Notes under the pieces: model-generated
The model's input: the letters and a program-made list of their open reading frames with translations, nothing else
Told to the model about the DNA's origin: nothing
Database searches by the model: none
Position numbers and translations under genes: made by a program
Shown here: positions 1 through 11,551 of the stretch, piece by piece
Position numbering within the stretch: position 1 is the stretch's first letter
Layout: every line of letters starts with the position of its first letter
NCBI GenBank assembly: GCA_002221725.1
Contig: NJFT01000060.1
Location: 1 to 64,000, forward strand
Direction: 5' to 3'
DNA: 64,000 nucleotides
Source of the DNA: Scedosporium boydii
Taxonomy: Eukaryota > Ascomycota > Sordariomycetes > Microascales > Microascaceae

Positions 1-13
1 AGGTAACAGTTAG

Positions 14-1087
14 CTACAAAAGTCCGCCTGGGGTACCCCAACCAACTGGATGAACACAACCTACTACCCAGGCGGCTCCTCCTCCGGCGCCGCCTCCGCC
101 CTATCTGCCGGTGTCGTCCCCATCGCCATCGGCACCGACGCCGGCGGCAGCTGCCGCGTCCCGCCCTCCTTCACAGGCCAATACGGACTCAAAGTCTCCC
201 ACCACCGAACCGGCCTAATGGCCCACAGCATGTGCGTCATGTGTCCCATGGCCTCCACCATCGCCGATCTCACGGCCGCCTACCGCACCATCGCCCAACC
301 CAACCCATCCTGCAACACCCAAGGCCGCTTCGCGCCCTCCACCCCGCCCTCGCCCACGGCCAAGAAGACCATCGGCATTTACCGCGCATGGTTCGACAAA
401 GCCGACGCCGAAGTCCTCGAGCACTGCAACGCCGCCATCGACTACTACGAGAAAAAGCTAGGCTACGAAGTCGTCGACATCACCCTCCCCTTCCTCCGCG
501 AAACCCGCCTCGCCCACGGCGCCATCTGCCTCACCGATGGCACAGCAGCGCACTACGCCCGCGCCCCGACCGTATCCGCCGCACACGCCATGCTCCAGCC
601 CCAGACCCGCGTGCTCGTCGGCGTGGGCAGCCAGACCCCCGCCACGGATTACATCAAGTTCAACGAGCTGAGGGAGCTCCTCATGCAGCACCTCGCCTTC
701 TTGTTCGCCAAGTATCCGGGCCTCCTCATCGTTACGCCTACTACCCCCGTCGCCGGATGGCCCAAGGATCCTGCTAATGAGACGCATGGCTTCTCGGATG
801 CGAACATGACCCTGAAGCATATGATGTATGTGTTCCTGGCGAACGTGACGGGCACGCCTGCTGTTACGGTGCCGGTTGGGTATGTTGAGCCGAAGCAGGG
901 GACTGGGAAGATTCCGGTGAATTTGATGGCGTTGGGCGAGTGGGGAAGCGAAGAGCAGTTGCTTGTGTGGGCTGGTGAGGCCGAGAAGTATCTTGATGAA
1001 GTTGTAGAGGGTGGAAGGAGGAGGCCGAGGGGTTGGCTCGATGTTTTGGAGGTTGCCAAGGGTGAGAAGAAGGATCAATCCGATTGA
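14..1087 (+). CDS. Amidase (amidase-signature family), 5' truncated by window edge
   Basis: This is the C-terminal two thirds of an amidase-signature hydrolase, which cleaves amide bonds. The exon appears to begin at about 14, after an acceptor-like TTAG, because the frame reads through AWGTPTNWMNTTYYPGG with no need for the ATG at 50. The signature block is intact: GGSSSG (glycine-rich loop with the cis-Ser) followed by GTDAGGSCRVP, whose Ser is the family nucleophile. The catalytic Lys lies upstream, outside the window. The C-terminal half has the usual PTTPVAGWP and GTPAVTVPVG blocks. The stop is TGA at 1085-1087. The substrate cannot be told from sequence; fungal relatives act on acetamide, indoleacetamide or fatty amides. 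Family assignment is firm, specificity unknown. Confidence 0.9.
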   Translation, partial: LQKSAWGTPTNWMNTTYYPGGSSSGAASALSAGVVPIAIGTDAGGSCRVPPSFTGQYGLKVSHHRTGLMAHSMCVMCPMASTIADLTAAYRTIAQPNPSCNTQGRFAPSTPPSPTAKKTIGIYRAWFDKADAEVLEHCNAAIDYYEKKLGYEVVDITLPFLRETRLAHGAICLTDGTAAHYARAPTVSAAHAMLQPQTRVLVGVGSQTPATDYIKFNELRELLMQHLAFLFAKYPGLLIVTPTTPVAGWPKDPANETHGFSDANMTLKHMMYVFLANVTGTPAVTVPVGYVEPKQGTGKIPVNLMALGEWGSEEQLLVWAGEAEKYLDEVVEGGRRRPRGWLDVLEVAKGEKKDQSD

Positions 1088-1276
1088 GAAAGGTATTGTT
1101 ATATATTGTGTATAGGCTGTTCTGTGTGTGGCATTCGTCCCATACACAATCTGTATCGTAATGGACGTGTTTTTCACTGTTTCTATTAATCCGAGTTATA
1201 TAGTGCGTGACTCATTCATTCAATTTCTATTTCTCATCACAATACCATACACACATGCTTACATCAATCGTGCCTT

Positions 1277-2363
1277 TTACTTGAGGAACTTCGAGGCAAG
1301 GCCCAAGAGATCGCCAGCACCACCGCTGCTTCCGCCGCTGCTAGCCCCGCTACCTCCCGAGACCTGGCTCTTCAGGTACATCTTGAGCGCCATCTCACCA
1401 GCCTGCTGGACGGCGGATTCTTTCGAGGCACCAGAGGCAACCTTGCCCTGGGATGCCTGCTGGTCGAAGAGCTGAGCGTGGTTTTCAAGGTTAGCATTTA
1501 CGTCCGGGACTTCAAAACGCTTCCACAAAGAAAGATGGGGAAAAAGTGGTCGTTCTACCTTGCTAGCCTCGGACATGGCGAGAGCCAAGAAGGCGCTCTC
1601 CGAGGAAGACTTCTGAGGTTCATTGCCGCTCGAGAAGAGCTTGAGAGCCTGCATGGCGGCGGCGGAGCCGAGACTACGGGAGTCCGCTTGTTCGTTGTCG
1701 CCATCGTTGCCAAAGAACTTCTTGTGCGTCTTAACGGCGTCTTTAGCATGCTTTGGTGTTAGTTCATATCTTTGATAAGCACGCCTCCAAGTCTTTCGAC
1801 TAGCGTTGTGTCAAGACTACAAGGGTAATCGCTCACCCTCCTCGTCGATATCTTCCTTCGCAACCTTGTCCTTGTCAGAGCTCAGAGAGCCAAGAATGCT
1901 CTTGAACAGGTCGCTGTTGCCAGAGTCACCGGCGCGGCGGGAGGCTTCTTCGGCGGCGCGTTGCTTGTCGTCGTCGTTGTCGAGGAGGCCGAGGATGTTT
2001 CCGGCGAGGGGTCCTAGGGCGCCACCGGGACCCTCTGATAGAATAGGTTGTTAGCTGGTGCAAGGTATTAGGGAGGCGGGAGGCGGGGTGTAAGTTCAGG
2101 TGCGCAGCTGGGCAAGAGGATAGAATATTCAGCAGGCAGAACGTACTGTTACCAGAGCCAAGAGAAGAAGCATTGGGACCTGCAGAGGTATCACGGCGTC
2201 AGCATCCGTTCCCCGCACTCCATACTATTTTCTCCACGTGCCCAAGATTTAAAGCAGACCACGACTGGTAAAGTAAAAGAGAGGCACCGGCGGTGTAGCT
2301 GGGTATCAATAACTAACGGTTATCGTCATTGTTCTGGGTAAGAGCGCCGATGATCTTATCCAT
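1277..2363 (-). CDS. Beta-flanking-like conserved fungal protein
   Basis: A five-exon gene of about 217 codons, assembled as exons 2363-2318, 2179-2147, 2034-1837, 1740-1559 and 1471-1277. All introns have GT donors and AG acceptors and the phases add up. The protein starts MDKIIGALTQNNDDN and continues GPGGALGPLAGNILGLLDND, then an acidic Lys/Asp-rich middle, then EDAVKTHKKFFGNDGDNEQ, and ends in a Gly/Ser-rich tail (SGGSSGGAGDLLGLASKFLK). I recognise this pattern as the small ascomycete protein called 'beta-flanking protein' (DUF7721-type); its biochemical role is unknown. There is no signal peptide or membrane segment. The name rests on remembered similarity and should be checked by search; the exon structure is well supported. 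Confidence 0.75.
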
Positions 2364-3532
2364 CTTTGATGGCCGAGGAAGCTCTTCGTTATACAAGTAG
2401 GTTCGTTTGGTCCCTTTGACCAGGTTCTATTCCGGGGTTGAGTTTCGGGTCGGGACCAGTGGAGAACTATGATAGGAACAAGAAAGGAAGCGAATTGGTT
2501 TGATTGTCTAGAGAGAGGAGAAGTTGGGAAGGAAAAGAAACTGCAGCCAGATCAGGTTGATATGCATAAAGAAGGAATGTCTACGAGGTACAAGTCTTAC
2601 GTCTTGAGGAGGCATCCATCCCCTCACACTTTCCCTCCCGCGCTCCACACCATTGATGTCACTTCGCGCATGTATCCAAGCATGTTTGCTTAGCTCTGAC
2701 GCGGGCAAGGTTAGAGATGGAGGGCAGCACTAGCGACTAAGAGGGGTAGTTTGCCCCTCGCTCCAAGTTGTCTGAGACAGCTTGAGGTAATTACAGGTAC
2801 GACGTGTACAAAGTATCATCCTTCCTTGAGTCTACGCAGCTACTTTGCAATGTAAAGCTCCTCCCGTTTCTGGCTTCCCAAACCGACTGCGAGCAAGCGC
2901 TCTTTCCTCTTTCCAAGTCCAGCTCATGCATCATACTTTCTGTACGTAATTACACATGATACATTGAGGGAAGGACTTGAACATTGAGGACGGACGAACA
3001 ATGATCGCTGGAGCTCAGACCACATCGACTTCAGCTGGACATGCCCCAAACAAGCATCGACCCACCAAACGCGACCACTCAAGACGCTCCAAAAACGCGG
3101 CAGTGCCACCCATAACCCCGCCTGCACTTACAAGTAGATTACCCACCTCACTTTGAAGCCTGGAAATGATTGATTATTTCAGCTCATATTAACTGTCAAT
3201 GAACCTCGTAATCATTGAACATTCAATTCATTATAAAATAGTGAAAAGTAGTTATAATTAGTATTTGGTAAATGAACTAGGTTCAGTGATCACAAGACGT
3301 TCAGACGTCCTGGCAGGAGGGGCAGTATCATTGATACGAAGTCTCCAGCTGCAAGCGGCAGGCAACTAATCTAAAACGCCACAGGTACGCCGCCTATTGG
3401 GCTGTGTGATAGAGTCCAGATGCCCCTCCAAGTCCCTGCAATTGAGTGGACCTCCTTTGAAGACTAGCGTCGTGGTTCGTCTAATATACTTGCAGTCATA
3501 TCAATCTCAAATCGTCCGGCGTTAAGAGCTCG
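2364..3532. other. Intergenic region, no gene seen
   Basis: About 1.2 kb between the divergent beta-flanking-like gene and the glutaminyl-tRNA synthetase. The short open frames here have no recognisable motif. The part around 3190-3270 is AT-rich. It presumably holds both promoters. Confidence 0.6.
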
Positions 3533-5820
3533 ATGGCGGGCACGGAAAATGCTCTGGAAGGCGTCGCGAAGCTCCAGCTTGATGAGGAGACCGGGGAGAT
3601 GGTATCCAAGAGTGAATTGAAGAAGCGTCTACAGAAACGAGCCAAGGAGGCCGCCGCCGTTGGCAAACGTGCGAAGCAAACAGCAGAACTAGCGTCCGCG
3701 CTGGTCGTCGATGGTGCTAAACCCGGTATTAGTGGGAAGCTGCCGATCGGACGGCCCAAGCCTGAGGGTATCGACCCCGATGCCATGTTCAAGCAGGGCT
3801 TTCTCGCCGACATCTACAAAGAGAGGTCCTCGAAAGATGTTGTGAAGCGTTTCCCGCCAGAACCAAACGGACATCTCCATCTGGGGCATGCCAAAGCTAT
3901 CGCGGTTAACTTTGGGTTTGCTCGGTTTCATGGCGGGAGGACGGTGAGGGCTACACTCTTTTATTTATTCTTTATTTCCTTTACTATTATTTTAACTATT
4001 GAAAATTAATGCACCGGCGGAAGAGCTAACAGCCAACGACAGTTCCTCAGGTATTGGCAATCAGTGGACATCTCTTTGACAATGATATGCAGCGGCTAAT
4101 AGAAAATCAAGATTCGATGACAGGAACCCTTCCGCCGAGGAAGAGGAATACTTCCTCTCTATAGAGGAGACGATCCGATGGCTAGGTTAGTATTCTTTCC
4201 AGTCATGTTCGCCCACAAACCTTGATGCTTACCTGCAGCGGGTTTTAAGCCCGACGCCATCACGTATTCGAGCGATAACTTCCAGAAGTTGTACGACATG
4301 GCCGAAAAGCTGATCGAGCTCCGGAAAGCATACGTGTGCCACTGCCCAGCCGCGGAAACAAAGCGCCAGCGGGGTGGCGAGAATGGCAAAGAGGGACCGC
4401 GGTATCGCTGCGAGCATGCGGAGCAGGATCCCCAAACCAACTTAAGGAAATTCCGCGACATGCGCGACGGGAAATATGCACCTCGGACCGCCTTCCTGCG
4501 CTTGAAGCAGGACATCACCAGCGGCAATCCCCAATTGTGGGATCTCCCTGCCTACCGCATACCCGAGGTGCCAAAACCTCACTACAGGACAAAGGATAAG
4601 TGGAAAATATATCCTACTTACGACTTTGCCCACTGTCTCTGTGATAGCTTTGAGGGGATTACGCATAGCCTCTGCACGACCGAGTTTATCCTTTCCCGGG
4701 AAAGCTACGAGTGGCTTAATCATTCACTTGGAGTGTATGAGCCCATGCAGCGCGAGTATGGTGAGTTCCAATGCCGCCAACGCGGGATGAATTCCCACTC
4801 GAGCCTCCACTGACATGCCTTAGGACGGCCAAACATCGCTGGAGCTGTTATGAGTAAGAGAATAATCGCCGCACTGGTGGCTGCAAACGTTGTGGAGGAT
4901 TGGTCCGATCCACGGCTCTATGCTCTCCCAGCTCTTCGCCGCCGAGGAGTGCCCCCAGGCGCAATCCTCTCATTTGTCAACGAGCTCGGCGTCACAACTG
5001 CAAAGACAGTTATTCCCATTGAGCGGCTTGAGCAGGCAGTCCGCCGTTCCCTTGAAACAACCGTACCCCGCCTTATGCTTGTTCTAGACCCTATTCCTGT
5101 CATAATTGATGACTGGGAGGCTCTCGAGACAAAAGAGCTAGACGTCCCATTCCTGTCTAAGGACTCAGCCCTGGGCAGCCACAAACTGTCAATAACGAAG
5201 ACGATTTACATTGATCGTTTGGACTTCCGGGAAGTTGCAAGTGAGGATTACTTTAGATTTGCGCCCGGCGCAGTGGTTGGCCTCTCCCAAGTCCCGTATC
5301 CCATTGTTGCGACTTCCTTCTCGAAAGATGCAGAGTCAGGGCTCGTCACAGAGATTCGGGCTTCGTTCGACAAAACCAAGAAGAAACCCAAAGCCTTTAT
5401 TCAGTGGGTCACCGCCGGGTCGCATGCGGTTAACGTTCGGATTCATGACCGGCTCTTCAATTCGGATAACCCCAGGGCCGCTGAGGGCGGTGTTATGGGG
5501 GACATCAACCCTGATAGCTTGAAGACTTATCCCTCTGCCTTAGTTGAATCGGGGTTTGACGAAGTACGACAGAGGGCACCGTGGCCAGAAACACCTAATG
5601 AAAGGGGAGCCGCCAACCCGGAGACCGTAAGGTTTCAGGCTATTCGAGTTGGTTACTTCGTGAGTGCATGCCTTCCCACGTCCATTTCTTCCTTAGTCTT
5701 GAATGTTTCTCTACTGACTGATGTGATAACACACAACAGGTCATGGATCGCGATAGTAACAGTAATCGGATCGTATTGAACAGAATCGTATCTCTAAAGG
5801 AGGGCTCCGCGAAAGCATGA
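3533..5820 (+). CDS. GLN4: Glutaminyl-tRNA synthetase, cytosolic
   Basis: Class I synthetase that charges tRNA-Gln in the cytosol. Six exons fit: 3533-3943, 4043-4050, 4112-4185, 4237-4760, 4824-5659 and 5740-5820. Exon 1 carries a charged N-terminal extension and the HIGH motif ([15 protein letters not shown]). Exon 2 is only 8 nt (TTCCTCAG); with it the junction reads [21 protein letters not shown], as the family requires. Exon 4 has the tRNA-acceptor region and [20 protein letters not shown]. Exon 5 begins [13 protein letters not shown], the KMSKS-equivalent, and continues through the anticodon-binding barrels to [10 protein letters not shown]. Exon 6 supplies [21 protein letters not shown]. 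The exact acceptor of exon 4 (WLAGFKP rather than the usual WLGFKP) is the least certain junction. Family identity is very secure. Confidence 0.95.
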
Positions 5821-7565
5821 TCGCCGGCATGGCTTGTTAACTCGACAGTAAAACACGCCAGATACAGGATATGGCGTAATATGCCAACATCAATACAACG
5901 AGCTAAGGATGTCGCCGTGTAGGTCGCCATAAACATGTAGCCTTCATCTTAATGTAAGCCTACCCCTTTTAGGCCTCTCCAAGCCGAGTGAAAAAGAAAA
6001 AGAGTCAAACTGGCGGAGAACCCTAGAACACCTCCAAGTTCCGAGACGTCATCGTTTCTCCTTTCATCAAATATGAAGTTTACCGGGTGTGCCGCGGTTC
6101 TCTTCGGCAACCGGAGTCTTTTCGCCGATGATGTGCGGAGCCCAGTAAACCACGCCCGCCGAGCCGGATTCGTACGGAGTCCGGACGCATACCCCGCGAC
6201 GGGGTTTTCACGCCACGTTAAAAAGAGTGGATGTCAACTATTTACCAGCTATTTACGTTAATATTCGCTTCTTAGGAAAATATGTATATAGACTGATGAT
6301 ATGATGCAGAATGGTGAAAACCCATTATACAAAACATTAAAAAAAAAAAATCAATGTAAGGGACCGAGCCTACAATACTGGGTGACCACTGGTATTTAGT
6401 ATTATTGCACACCTCATCCCCCGGAAATTTTTAGCTTTTGAGGCACCAAGTCGAGGAATTGGGAAATTGTGAGGATGGTGCGGGATCCACTACTCTGGGA
6501 GGGAGCGGTAACTAGCAGCATACGGAGTACTAGGTGTTCCAAGGAACGTTGTTCCTCTCCTCGAATATGTAGTCACGATTGTGTCTCGAGCTTTAATGTT
6601 GAGCGTTTACCCATGAAGGTTCTCTAGGATAGCTGCAGTTTCTCCAGTCAAGGATCTTGCGAGCCAATGATATCGTATTCCGTATTCGCCCGGCGAAAGC
6701 CCGAAAGATGTCAACGCCGTTCCACGGTTCTAGGTGTGTGAACACAAGGATCCCGGCATATTTTCCCCATGTTACCTGATTCACCCCATCCGAACGGGGG
6801 AAAAGAATAAAAGAAAATGAAAGTAAGAAATAAAAGGGGGAAAAATCGGAGGAAAAAAGAAGAGAAAGGATAAAAGTAAAAAAGGTTTTTCTAAATCAGT
6901 GATAATCCCTGTCGGGGGATGCCGGAGGAAAATGACACGAGAGAAAAGAAGACCGACGTCTCGTCATGCCCCATCGTTCCATCATTCGTCATTATACAAA
7001 CATATTCGTCGTTTACCAGACACGAGCGCCGTCATGACCTTTCTGTACCTTACTCTTCTATTACACACGAACAAAACAGACAAAGCAAACGTAGATCGCA
7101 TAGAAAAGTCATGAAAGTCGGGAAAAAGTATCATCCGGCACAGATATCCCTACTACGTTCTAGAGTCTCCGAGGAAACTCCAATGCGCCGGAGCTAGGCC
7201 ACTAGTACACCGCGAGAGTATTTGCAAGGGAAGTAGAACGAAAATAGAAGAACAAGCAATATCCAGAAAAATCGTCAATATTAATTGTTGCATAGTACAT
7301 CGAAGTGAAGTCGAATGTTGTGTCCGGCTGTCTCTATATGTGCGTGTAAGGGTTCATCAACAGATTCGTCGCATCGTTAGGCATATCAGCACCCAAAATG
7401 GAGTGAGAGAGAAGATAAATCGCAATGTGTGTCGGACGAAAGTGAGCCGTACTGCATCAACAGATTTGCGGGGGGAGAAATCCTGTGCTCGACTTCGCGT
7501 CGGTATACGGGGTAGGTATGGGTAAGCATGATGTCGAGGAATCTCCAAAGGGTCATCGTTTCCGA
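5821..7565. other. Intergenic region, no gene seen
   Basis: About 1.7 kb between the convergent glutaminyl-tRNA synthetase and WC-2 genes. It holds short A/T runs (about 6340-6350) and an A-rich stretch (6800-6890). Open frames at 6593-6784 and 6899-7197 have no recognisable protein features. Part of it must be the 3' UTRs of both genes. Confidence 0.55.
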
Positions 7566-9302
7566 CTACCCTGTCATGGCATGGTCGCTACTGGACGGAG
7601 GTGCGTTAGAGGCGCCCGTCAGACTAAGCTGCCTCTTCTTCTCCTTCTTGGCCCAGCGCAATCCACATGCATTGCAAAGCGTCTTCGGACCGCTGGGTCC
7701 CTTTCTCCATTCCGGAGAGTTGAGGGTTCCTGGGGTCCAAGGTTAGCAATCACCCGTTGTCCAAGGCCTGGAGTATACTAACCGCAGTCGGTACAGACGT
7801 AGTCTTCAACCAGTTTTTGTTTCTTTTTCTTCTTCTTATCGCTGGAACGTGGCTCCCGACCAACGAGAATTGCGATTCCTGCATCTCCTGTAATCAGCTG
7901 CGGACTTGACCGGCCAGTCGTCTGGCTACGGTTGCGCTCTCCGTCGACATATTTCAGCCCCGTGAGCATTTCGATCGTTTCGGCACGAGACCCTCCCTCA
8001 TATCTAGCCATTTTGTCCCTCAGCGAATCGGGTCGGCCTCCCGCAGCCCCTTCTAGATTCTCTCTCGTCAGAGCTCCGCTTCTAGACGGCCTATCCGGCG
8101 GCGGCATCAACCCGTCATATCCCCCACCTTGCGCGTTAGCGTGGGCTGTCCCACTCGTCGATGATGAGGCCATAGTCCTCATCTCCTCGGATCTTGATAG
8201 TTCCGACCTGCTGCTGTTGCGGCGCTGTTTCCATTGTCGTTGGGCCTCTGCTTCTTCGGCCTCTTCGTCCGCCCGTAGCTCCGCTATGCGACGCCGGAGT
8301 CGGTCGTTTTCAATCTTGTGCTCCAAGAAACTGTCTAGAAGACCAGCGTTTTTAGTCGGGTATGGGCGCGACATGACGAAAACGGCCTGACAGAATGGCG
8401 ACCTGTTGAGTGGGTTCGGAGCAAAGCCTGGTGTCGCAATATGGGAGTGACCGACCGCTTCAAAAATAGCGTAGCTACCATCCTTTCTTCTAAACCTATA
8501 AAAGATCCTCATTGACTCGCCAGATGCGATGGATTCGTTCATCTCGGCCATCACGAGACCCACATCGTCAGGGTGAACAAAGTCCTTGATGAAATGTTCC
8601 TTGAGTTCCTCCGGTTGGTAGCCCAGCAGTTGCGTCACACTGTGGGAGACGTATTTGATTCGGCCGTCCCCGTCGAGTATCTGGAGTAGATCCTTCATCT
8701 CATCGAGGAGCTTTGCCGGCCAATTTCTTCTCTTCGTAAAATCCGTCGCTGCGCTTGTACCACTGCTGGAGGCAACGGCCGGCGGCACCGGCAAGAGAGG
8801 TGCCTGTAAGGACGGTGCCGTTGCAGGATCTGGCGGGGCATTGCCCGGGTGGTCTGGGAGAAAGGAACCGAAGGGCGCGGTGCCGACAGTGTTAGGGACC
8901 TCCTGGGGTAACGCTTGATGGGCCAGGCGCGTTTGGTCGGACGGCGGGGCTGGCGGCACAAAGCCTGGAACGGGTACCGTTGGAAAGGAGCTCAGGAGAG
9001 CGTTGGGACCGGGGCCGGCGGAGAAGGTCATGGGCATGGACATAGGATCGAGTGGCGCGCCGAAGAACGGATTGAAGAATGCCATCATATCGACGTCGTC
9101 GGTGCCGTCTGCAGGCAGCTTAATAAGACGTCACGTTAGTACCAATATACTCTTATCCCTTCCAACGACTGAGAATGAAGCCGGACCCGAGGCTTAAAAG
9201 CCATACCATAGCAGCCGCCAGGTCAGGGAAGACACCGAGACCCAGCTCATCGAAGCCATAGTAGAAGTCGTCTTGAGTTGGAGGAGGCTGGCCGTGGGAC
9301 AT
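7566..9302 (-). CDS. wc-2: White collar 2-type PAS/GATA blue-light transcription factor
   Basis: Partner of the WC-1 photoreceptor in the white-collar complex, which drives light and clock transcription. Three exons: 9302-9207, 9118-7783 and 7729-7566. The start MSHGQPPP resembles the Neurospora WC-2 N-terminus. Exon 2 has a PAS domain at about residues 165-250 ([47 protein letters not shown]), a charged linker, and a basic K-run before [10 protein letters not shown]. The intron splits the GATA finger. Exon 3 completes it with [20 protein letters not shown] and [12 protein letters not shown], giving a CX2C...CX2C finger. The tail is short ([14 protein letters not shown]). A GGGTAT-type repeat lies about 0.4 kb upstream. 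Assignment is firm. Confidence 0.95.
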
Positions 9303-9500
9303 CGTCGACACTCAAGGTACGGCTAATTCTGGAGGACGGAGCTGCAGGTCAAATATCTGTTACCCTCTTGTAACTATGGTAGGAAGTAATATGTTCCAAG
9401 GGAAAAAAAAATATCTATACGCTCATGAGCACCATGGCCGAAAGTATGGTGCCTCAACAACCTCAACGAGCGAGGCAGGGCGGATGTGGGTTAAAAAAAG

Positions 9501-9528
9501 AGGTGAGGTGAGGTGAGGTGAGAGGTGA
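9501..9528. repeat. GAGGT-type short tandem repeat
   Basis: Five or so copies of a GAGGT pentamer in the wc-2 upstream region, purine-rich on the plus strand. Directly visible simple repeat. Confidence 0.9.
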
Positions 9529-9721
9529 GTTGATAGCTCCTTGAAATGGAAGGGCCAAAAAGCGATTCGTGCTGGTCTCCACCAATATGTGGAGGGGTCG
9601 GGTGTTAATTCTGAACCCCCAATGAATCAATTTAATCGATGGATTGATCGATGTGGGGGAGTCGAGAAGCTTTACTTCGTCCTTCGAGAATGGTAAGATC
9701 AAATGCACAAGAAGGAGGGGC

Positions 9722-9757
9722 ATGGGTATGGGTATGGGTATGGGTATGAGCATGGGT
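9722..9757. repeat. GGGTAT hexamer tandem repeat upstream of wc-2
   Basis: About five near-perfect GGGTAT units (the last is GAGCAT) about 420 bp upstream of the wc-2 start. The next 25 bp continue with GGGTCGA/GGGTTGA variants. In minus orientation it reads as an Ile-Pro repeat in a spurious frame. Confidence 0.9.
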
Positions 9758-11551
9758 CGAGGGTTGAGGGTCGAGGGGTATTAATCTAGGAACAATGGAG
9801 GAAGGGAAGGATTGATGTGGACAAGGTGAAGGCGGGAAGGCACGAGAGAATTCTCGTTCGATGGAAACAGCAGGGGGGTGTCACTGGTATGTAATGGTAA
9901 TGCTATTGATGTACTGTACTTTATACACTCACGCTCGTGCAGTGCCTGGCAAGTGCAATCCGATTAGATCAATTGATGCCAGGCGTGGATCAGAAGGCTA
10001 AATAAAGCTCACAGGGGTTAAGATGGAGACGAAGAGTATCAATTCAGATAAGCATTTAAGAAAGCGCCACGAGGAAAGCTTAAACGTGGTGATAACTGGG
10101 AAAAATAAAAAAGAGCAATGATGATGGCAGAATTATGGATTGTGCCTTTGGATTTTAAACAATTTCACCAATGGCTCCTTCAACAGTCGAACACACTGTA
10201 TTACTTACTGCCCATGTGCCAGTCTAAGTATTTATGTACCTTCGAGAGCTTAGATGGTGAAAGCTGGGCGTCAAGCAGAATGACGACGTCCGTCGACGTC
10301 ATCCCCCATGCCCGGCGCCTTCACTCCTTCGTAGATTAGAATGACTCTAGCGGGTCGTTCTTTCCGACTAGAAGATCTGGTTTGTGGATTGGCAGGACTA
10401 CGTAGTCGTGGCGATGAGGATCCAATATTGGGCGCGAGTTGCCGTGCTTCATCAAGACTAAGATTGACGTTTGTTTAAAGTTAAGTGCCATTAACCTTCC
10501 CGTACTCAGCGGAAATGATTTACGCATGGTTAGCAGCTCGCTTGACGTTGAGGCTTCTCGAGGAGCTGGGAAACCGCACATATCTGAAGGGAAACTTTAA
10601 CGGAGTATGAGAACTCAACGCGCGGATTGGAACTATCCTTCAAGGTTCACTATGTCTTAGTATTGAGCATTGGCGGTTGCCCTCGTTGGCTTCGCTCCCC
10701 CGGCAAGCGCCGTTGGCGGATCAGAGTGTCCTGATTAACACGTCAGCGACACCTTGCGACCCCTTTGGAACCCGGCCTTGTTTCGGTCCACTACTAATCC
10801 AATGCCCCATTCTCGCAGCCGAATCGAATAATCTACGGATGCATCGGAGTCTGCCGAACGCGCAGCTTTTTCGCTGCAAGCCGTCAATGATGCGTGTTCA
10901 GACGGACTCCTCCATGTTTCCGTTTGTTCTCCAACATTCGGACATGGCAACGGCTCAGAGCCACAGGACCGGTTTTCATGGAGACTATTCCCATTTGATT
11001 GATTGGAACAATAAAAAGTCGATTAAATGGGGAGTCCTTTGTCTCTTCCGGAAGGTACGACGGCATCGAACACCGACTTGGATGCATCGAGTCAGATGAA
11101 GGAAGTTACACCTTTCTCCTTTGGACTGAGAAATCGGGCCACAATATTCGCTAATCTAAGCCCAAGTTTACCTTTCTTTGGAAAGGGTATGGTACTTTGA
11201 CTGGTACCTGTACGTAGATTACTCTCCTCTCCCTCCTAGCCTGGCAGCTCTTCAGCTTAGGTAATGCTGGCTGGATATTGTTTGAAGGCGTTGGAGGCTT
11301 GGCCTGTCTTGGTGCAGCAGGCAGCAGTGGGGTCAAAGGTACATGTACCTTTGTACTCTGGAGGCGTTCTGAGTCCATTTGCACTACGAAGTAAATCGCG
11401 TCAAATCCTCTTGGGAGCGCGTTCACGACCAGGCTGAACTCGGATAACCCTCGACCCCAACTTCAACTCCCAAAGGTGTCGATGCAATCCATCCTTAATG
11501 AGTTGATACTCGATTGGGATTTAACAGAGATTCAGAGGACGACGGCCCGCC

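Larger units (their letters stand above)
9303..11551. other. Divergent intergenic region between wc-2 and rad50
   Basis: About 2.2 kb containing both promoters. It carries two simple repeats close to wc-2 (listed separately). Open frames at 10118-10339, 10336-10581, 10677-11099 and 11151-11426 show no domain, signal peptide or convincing splice structure, and I do not call them genes. Confidence 0.55.

Noticed and set aside
458..1177. 239-codon minus frame across the amidase exon
   Set aside because: Antisense to a clearly conserved enzyme; no domain or start context of its own.
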